Origin: Diacronema lutheri
Taxonomy: Eukaryota > Haptophyta > Pavlovophyceae > Pavlovales > Pavlovaceae
Direction: 5' to 3'
Assembly (NCBI GenBank): GCA_019448385.1
Contig: JAGTXO010000072.1
Span: forward strand, 1-64,000
DNA length: 64,000 nt
Part shown: in pieces, positions 27,501 through 34,005 of the stretch
How positions within the stretch are numbered: position 1 is the stretch's first letter
Layout of the letters: every line of letters starts with the position of its first letter
Made by a program: the position numbers and the translations under genes
Notes under the pieces: model-generated
The model's input: only the letters and a program-made list of their open reading frames with translations
The model's database searches: none
Told to the model about the DNA's origin: nothing

Positions 27501-29148
27501 GCGGCTCAAGGCGCTGGACCTGCGCGACCACGATGGCGAGCCGATCAAGTGGACAGGCACAAACGGCAACACCCCGCCGATGTCGGACGTGCGCGTCAGG
27601 TACGCGGTCTTTGCGACGCGCTTCGACATCTCCAACCGCGTCTTCGACTACGCCGGGCGCGAGCGGCCGCCGGCCGATCTGCCGTGGCACGCGCGGCGCT
27701 CGTGGGTTGGCCTCGCGCCGCTGCCGCGCGTGCCGCTCCCGGGCCGGCAGCCCGTCAAGTCGGTGGTGACAGATGGCGTCGCCGTGCACGCCGTCGGGAC
27801 CGTCCTCGTGCCGAAGGCGCAGGCGCCGGCCGGCGGCTCGGGCGTCCTGCACCGCTGGCGCCGGCCGGACGGGCGCATCGCCGTCGCGCTCGGCTCCGAG
27901 CTGCGGCGGGCGATCGACGTCGAGGCGGCGGTCGTCGTCGCGGCCGACCCGAACATGGGCAACATCACCACCTACTCTGCGCACGTCGGGCGGGCGGCCG
28001 TCTGGCGGCAGTTCACGCAGCGCGCGCGCGCGCGCGCCGCGGGCTTTGCGCGCGAGACGGCCAAGACCAACGCGGCGCGGCGGCGCGTGCGCAAGGACGG
28101 GCGCGGCGAGGAGTTCAGCGTGGAGGCGGACGAGGCGCGGCTTGGCGAGGCGCACAGCGCCAAGGTGCTCGGCGAGGGCGAGTTCCACGCCTTCCACCGC
28201 GAGAGCGCGCGGGTGCGCGAGCGCGCCGCCGAGCACGTGTACGACGCGCCGGCGCGCCGGAAGGAGCGCTGGCGGCGCGACAGCGGCGGGCGGTCCAACG
28301 CGGCGCGCGTCGCCGAGGCGCTCATCGCGGCGCACTGTGTCGACGGCGTGACGCGCGACCGGCTGCTCGTGTGCGTGGGCAAGTGGCTGCGCGACCACAA
28401 GGGCGCGCAGCCCAAGGGCGCGCCGCCCGCCTTCCAAGTGGGGCTGCTGCGCGAGCTGCGGCGGCGCGGCGTCGCGGCCGTCTTCGTGCCCGAGCCGTAC
28501 ACGTCGATGCACTGCTCGATGCCGCGGCTCGCCAAGGGCGGCAGGCTGCAGCGCTGCGGCGCGGAGCTCGCGCAGAACCCGCGCCTGCCCGTGGCAAAGG
28601 GCGGCACGCGCACGGTGCACGCGCTCGTCATCTGCCCGGCGTGCAACGGCGGCAAGAAGCCCGTGCACCGCGACTACAACGCCGCGCGCAACATCTTCTA
28701 CGACGTGCACGACATGGCGGCGCACGCGGCCGGGCGCGACACCACGTCGACGCCTGAGCGCTTTGCCCTCGTGCTCGCCTGGTGGGCGCGCGGCGAGGTG
28801 TGGGAGCGTGAGGAGCGCATGGTGCACGGCGAGGGCGACGACTGCGACGACGAGTGCGACGGCGACGACGAGGGCGACGACGAGGGCGACGACGACGACG
28901 ACGACGATGGCAGCGGCGACGGCGGCGGCGGCGAGGGCGACGGCGACGGCGACGGCGACGGAGGCGGCGGCGGCGACGACGACGATGACGGCGGGGGAGG
29001 CGGCGGCGGCGACGGCGGTGGCGACGACGGCGGCGGGCGCGGCGGCGGTGGCGGCGGCGGCTCTCGCGCCCGCACCCCCGCCCGCGGAGCTGCCAGCGCC
29101 AGTGCCGGCGGCGGCAGCGCGCGCGGGCCGAAGCGCGGCCGGCGTTGA
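10240..29148 (+). CDS. giant multidomain gene: Ulp1-like array, YqaJ nuclease, chromodomain, Fanzor
   Basis: Three open frames join by phase-0 GT/AG introns: 10240-13914, 14078-27295 and 27424-29148 (introns 13915-14077 GTAGGC...CAACAG and 27296-27423 GTGCGC...GCGCAG). This gives about 6,200 codons. The first join continues one Ala/Arg-rich coiled coil and the second lies inside the Fanzor core, so both are well motivated. Order: C48-like module (10.24-10.83 kb), nuclease-like patch (11.95-12.02), membrane-like helix (about 13.52-13.60), coiled coil, low-complexity region (14.3-17.5), C48-like modules (17.5-20.4), YqaJ (22.27-22.83), Pro/Ala linker, two degenerate C48-like modules (24.5-25.8), chromodomain (25.98-26.14), Fanzor (26.4-28.75), acidic/Gly tail. 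GC-rich DNA rarely contains stops, so two or more genes or further in-frame introns are possible; 15.1-15.3 kb looks like another frame or intron. The ATG at 10240 follows CAGTCTGCAG and may instead be exonic. Confidence 0.55.
11630..12330 (+). other. possible PD-(D/E)XK-type nuclease patch
   Basis: In the giant frame, GSADAVFCWRSGRSVIGEVT (11955-12014) has the GxxDxxF-x(~10)-ExT spacing of PD-(D/E)XK nuclease cores. It is followed by SQPRIYEAACGAEGTVLLVW, which could be the Gln-containing helix and next strand. This is a motif-level inference only. The flanking segment is the least low-complexity part of the first exon. Confidence 0.3.
13915..14077 (+). other. predicted 163-nt phase-0 intron with (CG)n tract
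   Basis: GTAGGC donor after a Trp codon and GCTGCAACAG acceptor. It contains a pure GC/CG alternating run (about 13922-13948). Removing it fuses two halves of one coiled coil: ...LARSREPAGGW, then AHFGMREDADADVRRAHEAL. Confidence 0.6.
17150..17385 (+). repeat. ~60-bp coding tandem repeat (about 4 copies)
   Basis: Repeats of about 60 bp encode variants of PLAAAASAFAPAADGVF. Copies differ by substitutions and one shortened unit, so the array is diverged. It lies just upstream of C48-like module 2 and acts as a linker. Confidence 0.7.
17520..18170 (+). other. Ulp1/SENP (C48)-like protease module 2
   Basis: The second module with a complete set: ASGHFTALRLVRV (His codon 17891-17893), DAVLVDTLASP (Asp about 17959), then NEAAQRGATCGLAIV (Gln 18083-18085, Cys 18098-18100). 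The segment between Asp and Gln (ALMLAKAITATLHAAGLD) aligns with the equivalent part of the other modules. It is followed by a Pro/Ala linker that ends in an uninterrupted poly-Ala run. Confidence 0.65.
18497..18573 (+). repeat. (GCC)n trinucleotide repeat coding poly-Ala
   Basis: About 25 consecutive GCC codons encode an Ala homopolymer between C48-like modules 2 and 3. Such runs expand easily; length may vary between cells or assemblies. Confidence 0.85.
18780..20430 (+). other. degenerate C48-like modules 3 and 4
   Basis: Two further segments follow the module pattern but lack a full catalytic set. Module 3 (18.78-19.26 kb) has FTVFVVRAATR at the His-strand position, RVDSVVEL at the Asp position and QVEAEAGEACVAGVTMAKQL at the Gln/Cys position. 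Module 4 (19.87-20.42 kb) has HGVFNAIVERAWAL, then VEQIAGDAPDQAGVAALRVL, where the Cys is replaced. They look like pseudoenzyme copies, perhaps binding modules. The homology is judged by eye. Confidence 0.4.
22270..22830 (+). other. YqaJ-like (lambda-exonuclease fold) recombinase nuclease domain
   Basis: The domain opens with QRSPRWHDERWEEVTGSKVG, matching the YqaJ start (Q-x-S-x-x-W-x-x-x-R-x-x-x-x-T-x-S). Then come ILGEAVALRKLA (the conserved GxE helix), FAFSPDGLAIL (catalytic Asp, about 22557) and VLVEVKTLTK (catalytic E-x-K, about 22604-22612). Next is HRDQLQLGMHVLGV (the Gln helix) and ALYVQYLRHED. All the PD-(D/E)XK landmarks are present, so the nuclease is probably active. Known relatives are viral and phage 5'-3' exonucleases that work in single-strand annealing recombination. 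Confidence 0.8.
23190..23700 (+). other. USP/Josephin-like half domain without catalytic His
   Basis: DDDFVAVVRRGGRWFACE near 23515-23570, then a strand ending EEAFAVVYVRR, resembles the C-terminal half of a USP or similar papain-fold peptidase (HYVAxVRxxxxWYxxDD...AYxLFYxR), with Asp in place of His. No clear Cys box precedes it. Possibly a pseudo-peptidase related to the separate USP-like gene at 5.9-7.5 kb. Confidence 0.25.
24105..24245 (+). repeat. Ala/Pro-coding tandem repeat linker
   Basis: Tandem GCCGCGCCGCCGCCC-type units encode APPPAAAPPPTAAPPP-like sequence. It is a flexible linker between the nuclease half and the C-terminal modules of the giant protein. Confidence 0.8.
24470..25830 (+). 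other. degenerate C48-like modules 5 and 6
   Basis: Module 5 (24.47-25.05 kb) includes ALVQRLDVLMDAIAAARG, then APEPQSACNARAAALLCLQA; it keeps Gln and Cys but the His strand reads ALLVLHTPAG. Module 6 (25.24-25.83 kb) includes HAVALASAIWPLLAAEGE, then SQPRGGDDGARALATFACLD, with the Cys position altered. Both align with module 2 around the Asp-to-Cys segment. They sit directly upstream of the chromodomain. Confidence 0.4.
25834..29148 (+). CDS. chromodomain-Fanzor RNA-guided-nuclease homologue (C-terminal part, possible separate gene)
   Basis: The chromodomain (25985-26140) has YEVEAVVDERR, then FQFRIRWRGYDESADTWEPE, with aromatic-cage Tyr/Trp residues. The Fanzor/TnpB part begins near 26410 (helical N-terminus, beta strand YFLVQIRTL) and crosses an intron at 27296-27423. 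RuvC-I Asp is in VVVAADPNMGNITTY (27946-27948), RuvC-II Glu in VFVPEPYTSMHCS (28492-28494), RuvC-III Asp in HRDYNAARNIFY (28672-28674). The zinc ribbon cysteines are HCS (28513), RCG (28555) and CPAC (28633, 28642). Every landmark of TnpB and Fanzor nucleases is intact. An acidic/Gly tail ends with PKRGRR, a likely nuclear signal. The ATG at 25834 would give a stand-alone protein of about 1,060 aa; otherwise it is the C-terminus of the giant gene. Fanzors normally use a guide RNA from the element's own 3' region. Confidence 0.8.
28830..29060 (+). repeat. GAC/GGC trinucleotide repeat coding Asp/Gly tail
   Basis: Runs of GAC, GAT and GGC codons give poly-Asp, poly-Gly and mixed DG stretches in the C-terminal tail after the Fanzor RuvC domain. 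Probably disordered and length-variable. Confidence 0.85.
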
Positions 29149-29650
29149 CGCACGGCCGAGCCGCGCAGCGGTCGACGCTTTGCGGGCTCTGCCCAGGTCG
29201 CGCGCGGCTGGCGACGCGTGCCGCGCGCGGCACGACCGTGCACGCCGCCACCCGTGGCCGAGCGCGCCGCACCAGCCGGCCCGCTCCAACCGCCGTGCGG
29301 ATCACGGACGCTCGCTACGGCTCGTCGGCGCGCGTCACCTGCGCCGGCGGCCACGGCGCCGTCTGCTCCGGCCTCGTCGCGAGCAGCCCGACCGCTGCTC
29401 GCCGCCCGCACGCCGCCGCAGCAACGCTGCGCGTCGTGCTCCCCCGCTCGCCAAACGCGAAGAGCTCCCTCACAAGGACGTCCTTCCGAACGGCCCGCGC
29501 TGCACTCGGGGCGCGATCGTGCCCCTGATCGGATTTGGCTTGACCATCTATACATGTGAGCACGAGTGTGTTTGGTGGGGATCAGTGATACGCTGCATGC
29601 CGGCGCGAGTGTCGGCCTCAGCATCGAGGCGGGCTATGGCGCTGCGCGGC
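29149..29650 (+). other. non-coding 3' flank of the Fanzor gene, candidate guide-RNA and element-end region
   Basis: About 500 bp between the Fanzor stop and the stop of the convergent siderophore synthetase. No protein motif is visible. The distal part (about 29530-29600) is less GC-rich (GACCATCTATACATGTGAGC). In TnpB/Fanzor elements the guide RNA is encoded at or just past the 3' end of the gene, and the element's right end lies there too. I see no convincing hairpin or terminal repeat by eye. Confidence 0.3.
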
Positions 29651-31795
29651 CTACAGCGAAGGGGGCGCGTGTGCTGCTGCGTGGAGCGGGTTGCGCGTCG
29701 AAACGAACCGCTCCGACTTTGAGCCGAGCAGCCGCATGAGCAGCAGGCACTTGCGCGGCGCCTGCTCGCCGTGCAGCAGCCTCTCGCGCACGGCTCGCGC
29801 ATGCGCGCGCGCCACGTCGGCGCGCGCACCGTCGGCGCCGTCGAGCGCGTGCGGCAAGCGTCCGAGCTCGGCGTCGACCTCATCCAGGACGGCGGCCGCG
29901 CACGTGCGCAGCTCGCGCACCATCCGCGCCTCGTCAAGACCGTCGGCGCCGCGCCCGCGCGAGGCGGCGGCGATGCACGCGCCCGCGGGCAGCAGGTGCA
30001 TCGCGATCGTCGAATGGAAGAAGCTCGAGAAGGAGAGCTCCGCGTCGACGATCGCGTCCTGCCGGCCGTGCAGCATCGGCCGCACGCTCGGCGCGACGGT
30101 CGCGGCGAAGACGCCATCGTCAATGTACGCGCCGCCCGCCACCTCCCGGCAGATGAGCAGCTCGGGCCAGCCGTCCGCTGCGCGCAGCTGCAGCAGCGAG
30201 TTCTGCTGGTGCAGCTCGAGCGCGACGCCGTACCGCGCGAAGAGGCCGAGCGCGGCGCGCAGCACGAGCGTGCAGTAGGCGCGCCAGTAGCCAACGGCGC
30301 CCGCGCTGTGCGCGAGCGCGAGCTCGGCGAGGAGCGGCACCTCGCGCGCGGAGGGCGCGCTGCGCTCGGCGCAGCCGACGCTCGGCGCGGCGAGCAGCGC
30401 GGCGAGCGGCACGTGCAGCGGCGCATCCGCGTGCGCGGCGCGCTCGCCGAGCACGCGCTGCGGGGGCGCGCGGAAGAGCGCTGAGACGAAGCGCGCCTCC
30501 TCGTACTCGCAGCCGCGGTGCAACGCCGTGCGCTCGGCGCGTGCGGCCTCCGCTTCGGCCGTCGCGTCGGCCTCGCCTGCTTCGCCCTCGTCGCGCGCGC
30601 CAAGGCGGCGCCGCGCCGCGCCGCGCGCGGCGCGCGCGCGCTCGAGACGCGCGCACGCGTCGCCATCCCACATGTAGACACCGAGCTCCTCGGGCAGCAA
30701 GGCGAGGCTGGCGGAGAGCGGAGGCGAAGCGCGCACCAGCTCGCACAGCAGCTCGGAGAGGACCGGACCCTCGCTCGCCTCGACGGGCGAGAGGTAGCGC
30801 ACGAGCGACGTGATGAGCACCGGCGCGCACAGCTTGAGCGACGGGCGAGGCGCACGAGAAGCCGCGCCGTCCGCAGCCTCGCCGTCCGTGAGCGGCAGCA
30901 TCGTGCGGAAGGACATCATCGGTGTGGCCGCGATGGCCGGCGCCTCGCCAGCAGCCTGCGCGCCTTGGTCCGCCTCGCCCGCGCCGGCCTCCGCCTCGTC
31001 CGGCACGAGCGCGAGCGTGCCCTCGGCGATAGCGATCGAGTGGTGTGCGCGCAGGAGCGGCAGGTTGGCCGGGTGGACGGGCAGCGGCACGTACTGCTCG
31101 GCTTCGAGGCCGCGCGCGCGCAGCGCGGCCTCCCACGCGGCGTACGGCGCCGCGAAGTGCGCGCGCACGTACGCGCGCGCGCCACCGAGCTCGCGCGCGC
31201 GCCGCCCTTCGAAGACCGCCGCGTGCGACTCGCGCAGCGCGACGAGGCGCACAGCGACGCGCGGACGCCACTCGGGCGACCATGCGCGCAGCTCGGGCGG
31301 CGAGAGCGGCACGAGGCCCGACGGGTGCTCGCGCGCACCGAGCGGCGCGCGCGCGTCCCACACGCGCATGCGCGCCATCGGGTGCGCCGGGTGCGCGCGC
31401 AGACTCGACCACTGCTCGCACACGCGCTCGCGCTCGTCGTACTCGCCGATCGAGCGGAGCCACGCCCACGCGCCGCCGCGCAGGGCGGTTGCCGGAAGCG
31501 TAGGTAGCCATGCTTTGCGCACGTGCGCGAGCACGAGCCCCTCGTTCGCCACGGCGTTGTCGAGCTCCGCCTCGACGCGCGCCCACGCCGCGCCGCCGTC
31601 GTCGGGCGCACGGCCCGCGCGCGCGACGGCCGCGGCCCGGACGGCGCGAAGCGCGTCGCGCGCCGTCGCCGCCGGCATGGTCGGCAGAAATGTCAGGCCC
31701 TCCGCCTCCGCCGCGCGCCGCAGCCGCTCGACGGTCACCGCGTCGCCGTCGAGCGGCGGCGGCGACGCGGATTCCTCCGACCCGATTGGGGCCAT
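29651..31795 (-). CDS. NIS siderophore synthetase (IucA/IucC family)
   Basis: A 714-residue protein with the family's ATP-binding and substrate motifs in order: AHPAHPMARMR (family GHPxHPxxKxR), YVPLPVHPANLPLL (PVHP box), MMSFRTMLPL (SxRT box), LKLCAPVLITSLVRYLSP (Kxxxxxx-TSxxR), VALELHQQNSLLQL (ExHxQN) and LLICREVAGG (RD/RE-xxG). The enzymes condense a citrate-type carboxylate with an amine or alcohol to make hydroxycarboxylate siderophores such as rhizoferrin or aerobactin. No intron is visible, unlike most neighbours, and no targeting peptide is obvious. The ATG at 31795 was chosen over one at 31957, which would overlap the divergent neighbour. A bacterial origin by transfer is likely but not shown; codon and base use already match the host. 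Confidence 0.9.
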   Translation of the reverse strand: MAPIGSEESASPPPLDGDAVTVERLRRAAEAEGLTFLPTMPAATARDALRAVRAAAVARAGRAPDDGGAAWARVEAELDNAVANEGLVLAHVRKAWLPTLPATALRGGAWAWLRSIGEYDERERVCEQWSSLRAHPAHPMARMRVWDARAPLGAREHPSGLVPLSPPELRAWSPEWRPRVAVRLVALRESHAAVFEGRRARELGGARAYVRAHFAAPYAAWEAALRARGLEAEQYVPLPVHPANLPLLRAHHSIAIAEGTLALVPDEAEAGAGEADQGAQAAGEAPAIAATPMMSFRTMLPLTDGEAADGAASRAPRPSLKLCAPVLITSLVRYLSPVEASEGPVLSELLCELVRASPPLSASLALLPEELGVYMWDGDACARLERARAARGAARRRLGARDEGEAGEADATAEAEAARAERTALHRGCEYEEARFVSALFRAPPQRVLGERAAHADAPLHVPLAALLAAPSVGCAERSAPSAREVPLLAELALAHSAGAVGYWRAYCTLVLRAALGLFARYGVALELHQQNSLLQLRAADGWPELLICREVAGGAYIDDGVFAATVAPSVRPMLHGRQDAIVDAELSFSSFFHSTIAMHLLPAGACIAAASRGRGADGLDEARMVRELRTCAAAVLDEVDAELGRLPHALDGADGARADVARAHARAVRERLLHGEQAPRKCLLLMRLLGSKSERFVSTRNPLHAAAHAPPSL

Positions 31796-31846
31796 CCTCA
31801 ATTCGGAGTCGGCGGACGGAAGGCGTGCTGTGCCCGTCGGCGATCC
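31796..31846. promoter_or_regulatory. 51-bp bidirectional start region
   Basis: The siderophore synthetase (start 31795, minus) and the small protein (start 31847, plus) are separated by only 51 bp, so 5' UTRs and promoter elements must overlap. No TATA-like box is visible. Confidence 0.5.
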
Positions 31847-32242
31847 ATGGCGGGCGCGAAAGCCGATGCTAGCAGAGCGAAACAGCTGGCCAGCGACGCG
31901 CAGGCCGCCGCGGCGCTGCAGCGCGAGCTCGACGAGGAGGCTGCGCGCGACGCGCAAGACGAGCTGGACGACGCGAGCGGTCTACGCGCGCGGCGCGCGG
32001 CGCTCGACGAGCGGCTCAACCGGAGCGCCGGCAAGGAGATCACGCACCTCGGCAAGGCGACGCTGCGCAGGATCGACGACAAGCTGCACACGGGCGTGTC
32101 GCTCCGCGGCGTCCTCAACGCGTGCCGGGACGATGCGCGATTCGCGGCGCTTCTTGAGCTTGTCGACGCGGGGCAGCGCGAGCGCGTGTACGCGGAGGCG
32201 GTCGCGCTGCTTCTCGACGAGGAGCTCGTCGCGTCGTTGTGA
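31847..32242 (+). CDS. small Ala-rich helical protein, unknown
   Basis: 131 residues from ATG 31847 to TGA. The N-terminal half is a predicted amphipathic helix rich in Ala, Asp, Glu and Arg (KADASRAKQLASDAQAAA...). The second half is more globular (HLGKATLRRIDDKLHTGVSL, then LLELVDAGQRERVYAEAVAL). No targeting signal or membrane helix. I do not recognise the family. Its head-to-head position with the siderophore synthetase may mean co-expression. Confidence 0.65.
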   Translation: MAGAKADASRAKQLASDAQAAAALQRELDEEAARDAQDELDDASGLRARRAALDERLNRSAGKEITHLGKATLRRIDDKLHTGVSLRGVLNACRDDARFAALLELVDAGQRERVYAEAVALLLDEELVASL

Positions 32243-32299
32243 CCGTCGCTTCGCGGCGGGGCGCTCCGTCAAGCACAGTCCTGATTGCACGGCTCACAG

Positions 32300-33811
32300 C
32301 TATTTGAGCGCGGCTGCGCGCCCTGTGAACACGCGCCAACCCGCTCGCCTCACGTGGCTGCGCACCTGCTCGCCGCCGGCAGCGGTGCCCTGTGCCATGC
32401 CGCCCGCGCGCCCGCTCGTGGCGGCGGCCACGCCGCCGATGAAGCAGCAGCAGACTGTCGCGGTGGCGAGCTGAAACTCTCTGCTCGTGACGCACGACCA
32501 GCAGCCCCTGCCCGCGCGCGCACACACGACGGAGCACGCGGGCACGCATGGCGGCGAGCCGCAGATGGGCACAACGCAGGACCAGCACCGGCACACGCAG
32601 CCATTGACGACGGTTCGGCGCACGGACGGGCCGATCAGCGAGACGTGCACAATGCCCACGTTCGTCCCGAGCGAGAGCGGGAAGACCTCAGGGTGCATGA
32701 GCGCGCGCGGCAAGGGTAGCACAGGCGCAGGCAGCCATGCCTGGCCGATGAGCAGGTCGTCGTCGGGCGAGATCTTGCTCGAGCCATCGTGCGTCATGAA
32801 GAGCTGCAGCTTGAGTATCTCTGCCGGGTCGTACTCGATCGCGCCTGAGCGCCACTCATAGGTCGGCGTGCGGCTGCCGGGCACAACCTGCGAGTGGCGC
32901 TCGCTGCTACCGTGCTCCACCCGCACGTACATCGAGGGTGCGAGGCCAAAGGGCGCGTCCTCCATCGCGGGCTGCGAGATCTCGGCGAGCTCGACGCACA
33001 CGGAGAAGGTGTACGAGTTGTCGTAGTACAGCGACGCGAGATGCGCATCTGCCCGCCTGTTGAGCGCGAGGTCGAGCGTGCACTCGAGCCAACCGACGCC
33101 AAACTGCGGGCTCAGCCGCATCAGGTCCTGCACGAGCCGGATTGAGCGGTCCGTGCAGGCGGCGAGCGACGAATCGTCCTCCGGCTGGGCAATTCGCGTG
33201 CCCAGGTAAAAAAAGACCGGCGCCGAACGCAGCTCGAGCTGCGAGTGCATCGGCCGCACAAACTCGCTGCGGCGCAGCTCGCACCGGCGGAGCACCTCGC
33301 GGTAGTTTGGGTGCATGCGGATCTCGCGGTAAAGCGAATTGCCCGCGCGCTGCGCCGGGTCGGCCTGCCGCTGCAGCCGGCCGGACACGCTCGCTTGGCC
33401 GGACGGACGCCTCGCGCTCCCAACCAGCTCGCGCGCCGCACGCGCGCGCTGCGATCGGCTGCCGCGTGCGGCGATGTCATCGAGCGAGTCGAAGGACCTG
33501 AGGCCTACGACGTCGCCGGCCGCGTCGAGGGGGATCGGCGGCTCGGGCACGCGCGAGTCCGGGTAGAGGCGCAGATCCTTTGGGACGAACTCGAGGATGA
33601 TCTGCGGCGTCATGGCCAGGTCGCCGTCCCAGACCTGCACGCGCAGGCGCACCTCGCGGCTGACGGGCACGTCATGCGGCTTGATGAGGTCGGCTGTGCC
33701 CGCATTCGTCGAGTCGGGCATGAGCAGCCGGTCGAGCTTGCGCAGCAGTGCCCTGTGCTGCGCGTCGCGCAGCATGCTCTTCACCGCTGGCGGCGCAGGC
33801 TGCGCAGACAT
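32300..33811 (-). CDS. C2-domain-like protein with Cys-rich hydrophobic tail
   Basis: 503 residues in one exon. The N-terminal ~260 residues contain beta-rich segments (REVRLRVQVWDGDLAMTPQI, then YREIRMHPNYREVLRR). Residues about 275-400 read as a C2-type beta sandwich: FSVCVELAEI, SMYVRVEH, TPTYEWRSGAIEYDPAEI (the x-W-x-x-x-x-x-F equivalent), LKLQLFMTHDGSSKISPDDD (an acidic, possibly Ca-binding loop), LIGQAWLPAPVLPLP and GIVHVSLIG. A Cys-rich stretch follows (CVCRCWSCVVPICGSPPC), then a hydrophobic segment, suggesting lipidation or membrane attachment. It resembles copine-like peripheral membrane proteins, but the exact family is unknown. Confidence 0.6.
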   Translation of the reverse strand: MSAQPAPPAVKSMLRDAQHRALLRKLDRLLMPDSTNAGTADLIKPHDVPVSREVRLRVQVWDGDLAMTPQIILEFVPKDLRLYPDSRVPEPPIPLDAAGDVVGLRSFDSLDDIAARGSRSQRARAARELVGSARRPSGQASVSGRLQRQADPAQRAGNSLYREIRMHPNYREVLRRCELRRSEFVRPMHSQLELRSAPVFFYLGTRIAQPEDDSSLAACTDRSIRLVQDLMRLSPQFGVGWLECTLDLALNRRADAHLASLYYDNSYTFSVCVELAEISQPAMEDAPFGLAPSMYVRVEHGSSERHSQVVPGSRTPTYEWRSGAIEYDPAEILKLQLFMTHDGSSKISPDDDLLIGQAWLPAPVLPLPRALMHPEVFPLSLGTNVGIVHVSLIGPSVRRTVVNGCVCRCWSCVVPICGSPPCVPACSVVCARAGRGCWSCVTSREFQLATATVCCCFIGGVAAATSGRAGGMAQGTAAGGEQVRSHVRRAGWRVFTGRAAALK

Positions 33812-34005
33812 GCTTCCAACGGCCGTGCAGGAAAAGCACGGGAGTCACAACTGGAATACCGTTGTGCGGCACAACGGGAAGTCAGCGCCCGTCAAGGGCC
33901 GCGGGGCAACGAACGTAGCGAGCGGAAGAGAGCGCACAGCGCAGGTCCGAGGGCAGAGGTGCACGCCGGCAGCGGGGACGACAGGAGCGGTAAGGACGCG
34001 CCACG

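Noticed and set aside
1950-29148. A capsid-bearing (Polinton- or virus-like) element
   Set aside because: No major or minor capsid, packaging ATPase, protein-primed polymerase or integrase motif was found; only the ssDNA-binding-like part hints at a viral relative.
10240-29148. A KDZ/Zisupton or Plavaka-type transposon because of the Ulp1-like domains
   Set aside because: No KDZ or CACTA-type transposase signature could be recognised in any frame.
29651-31795. Bacterial contamination around the siderophore synthetase
   Set aside because: Base composition and gene spacing are continuous with intron-containing eukaryotic genes on both sides; no bacterial operon partner is present.
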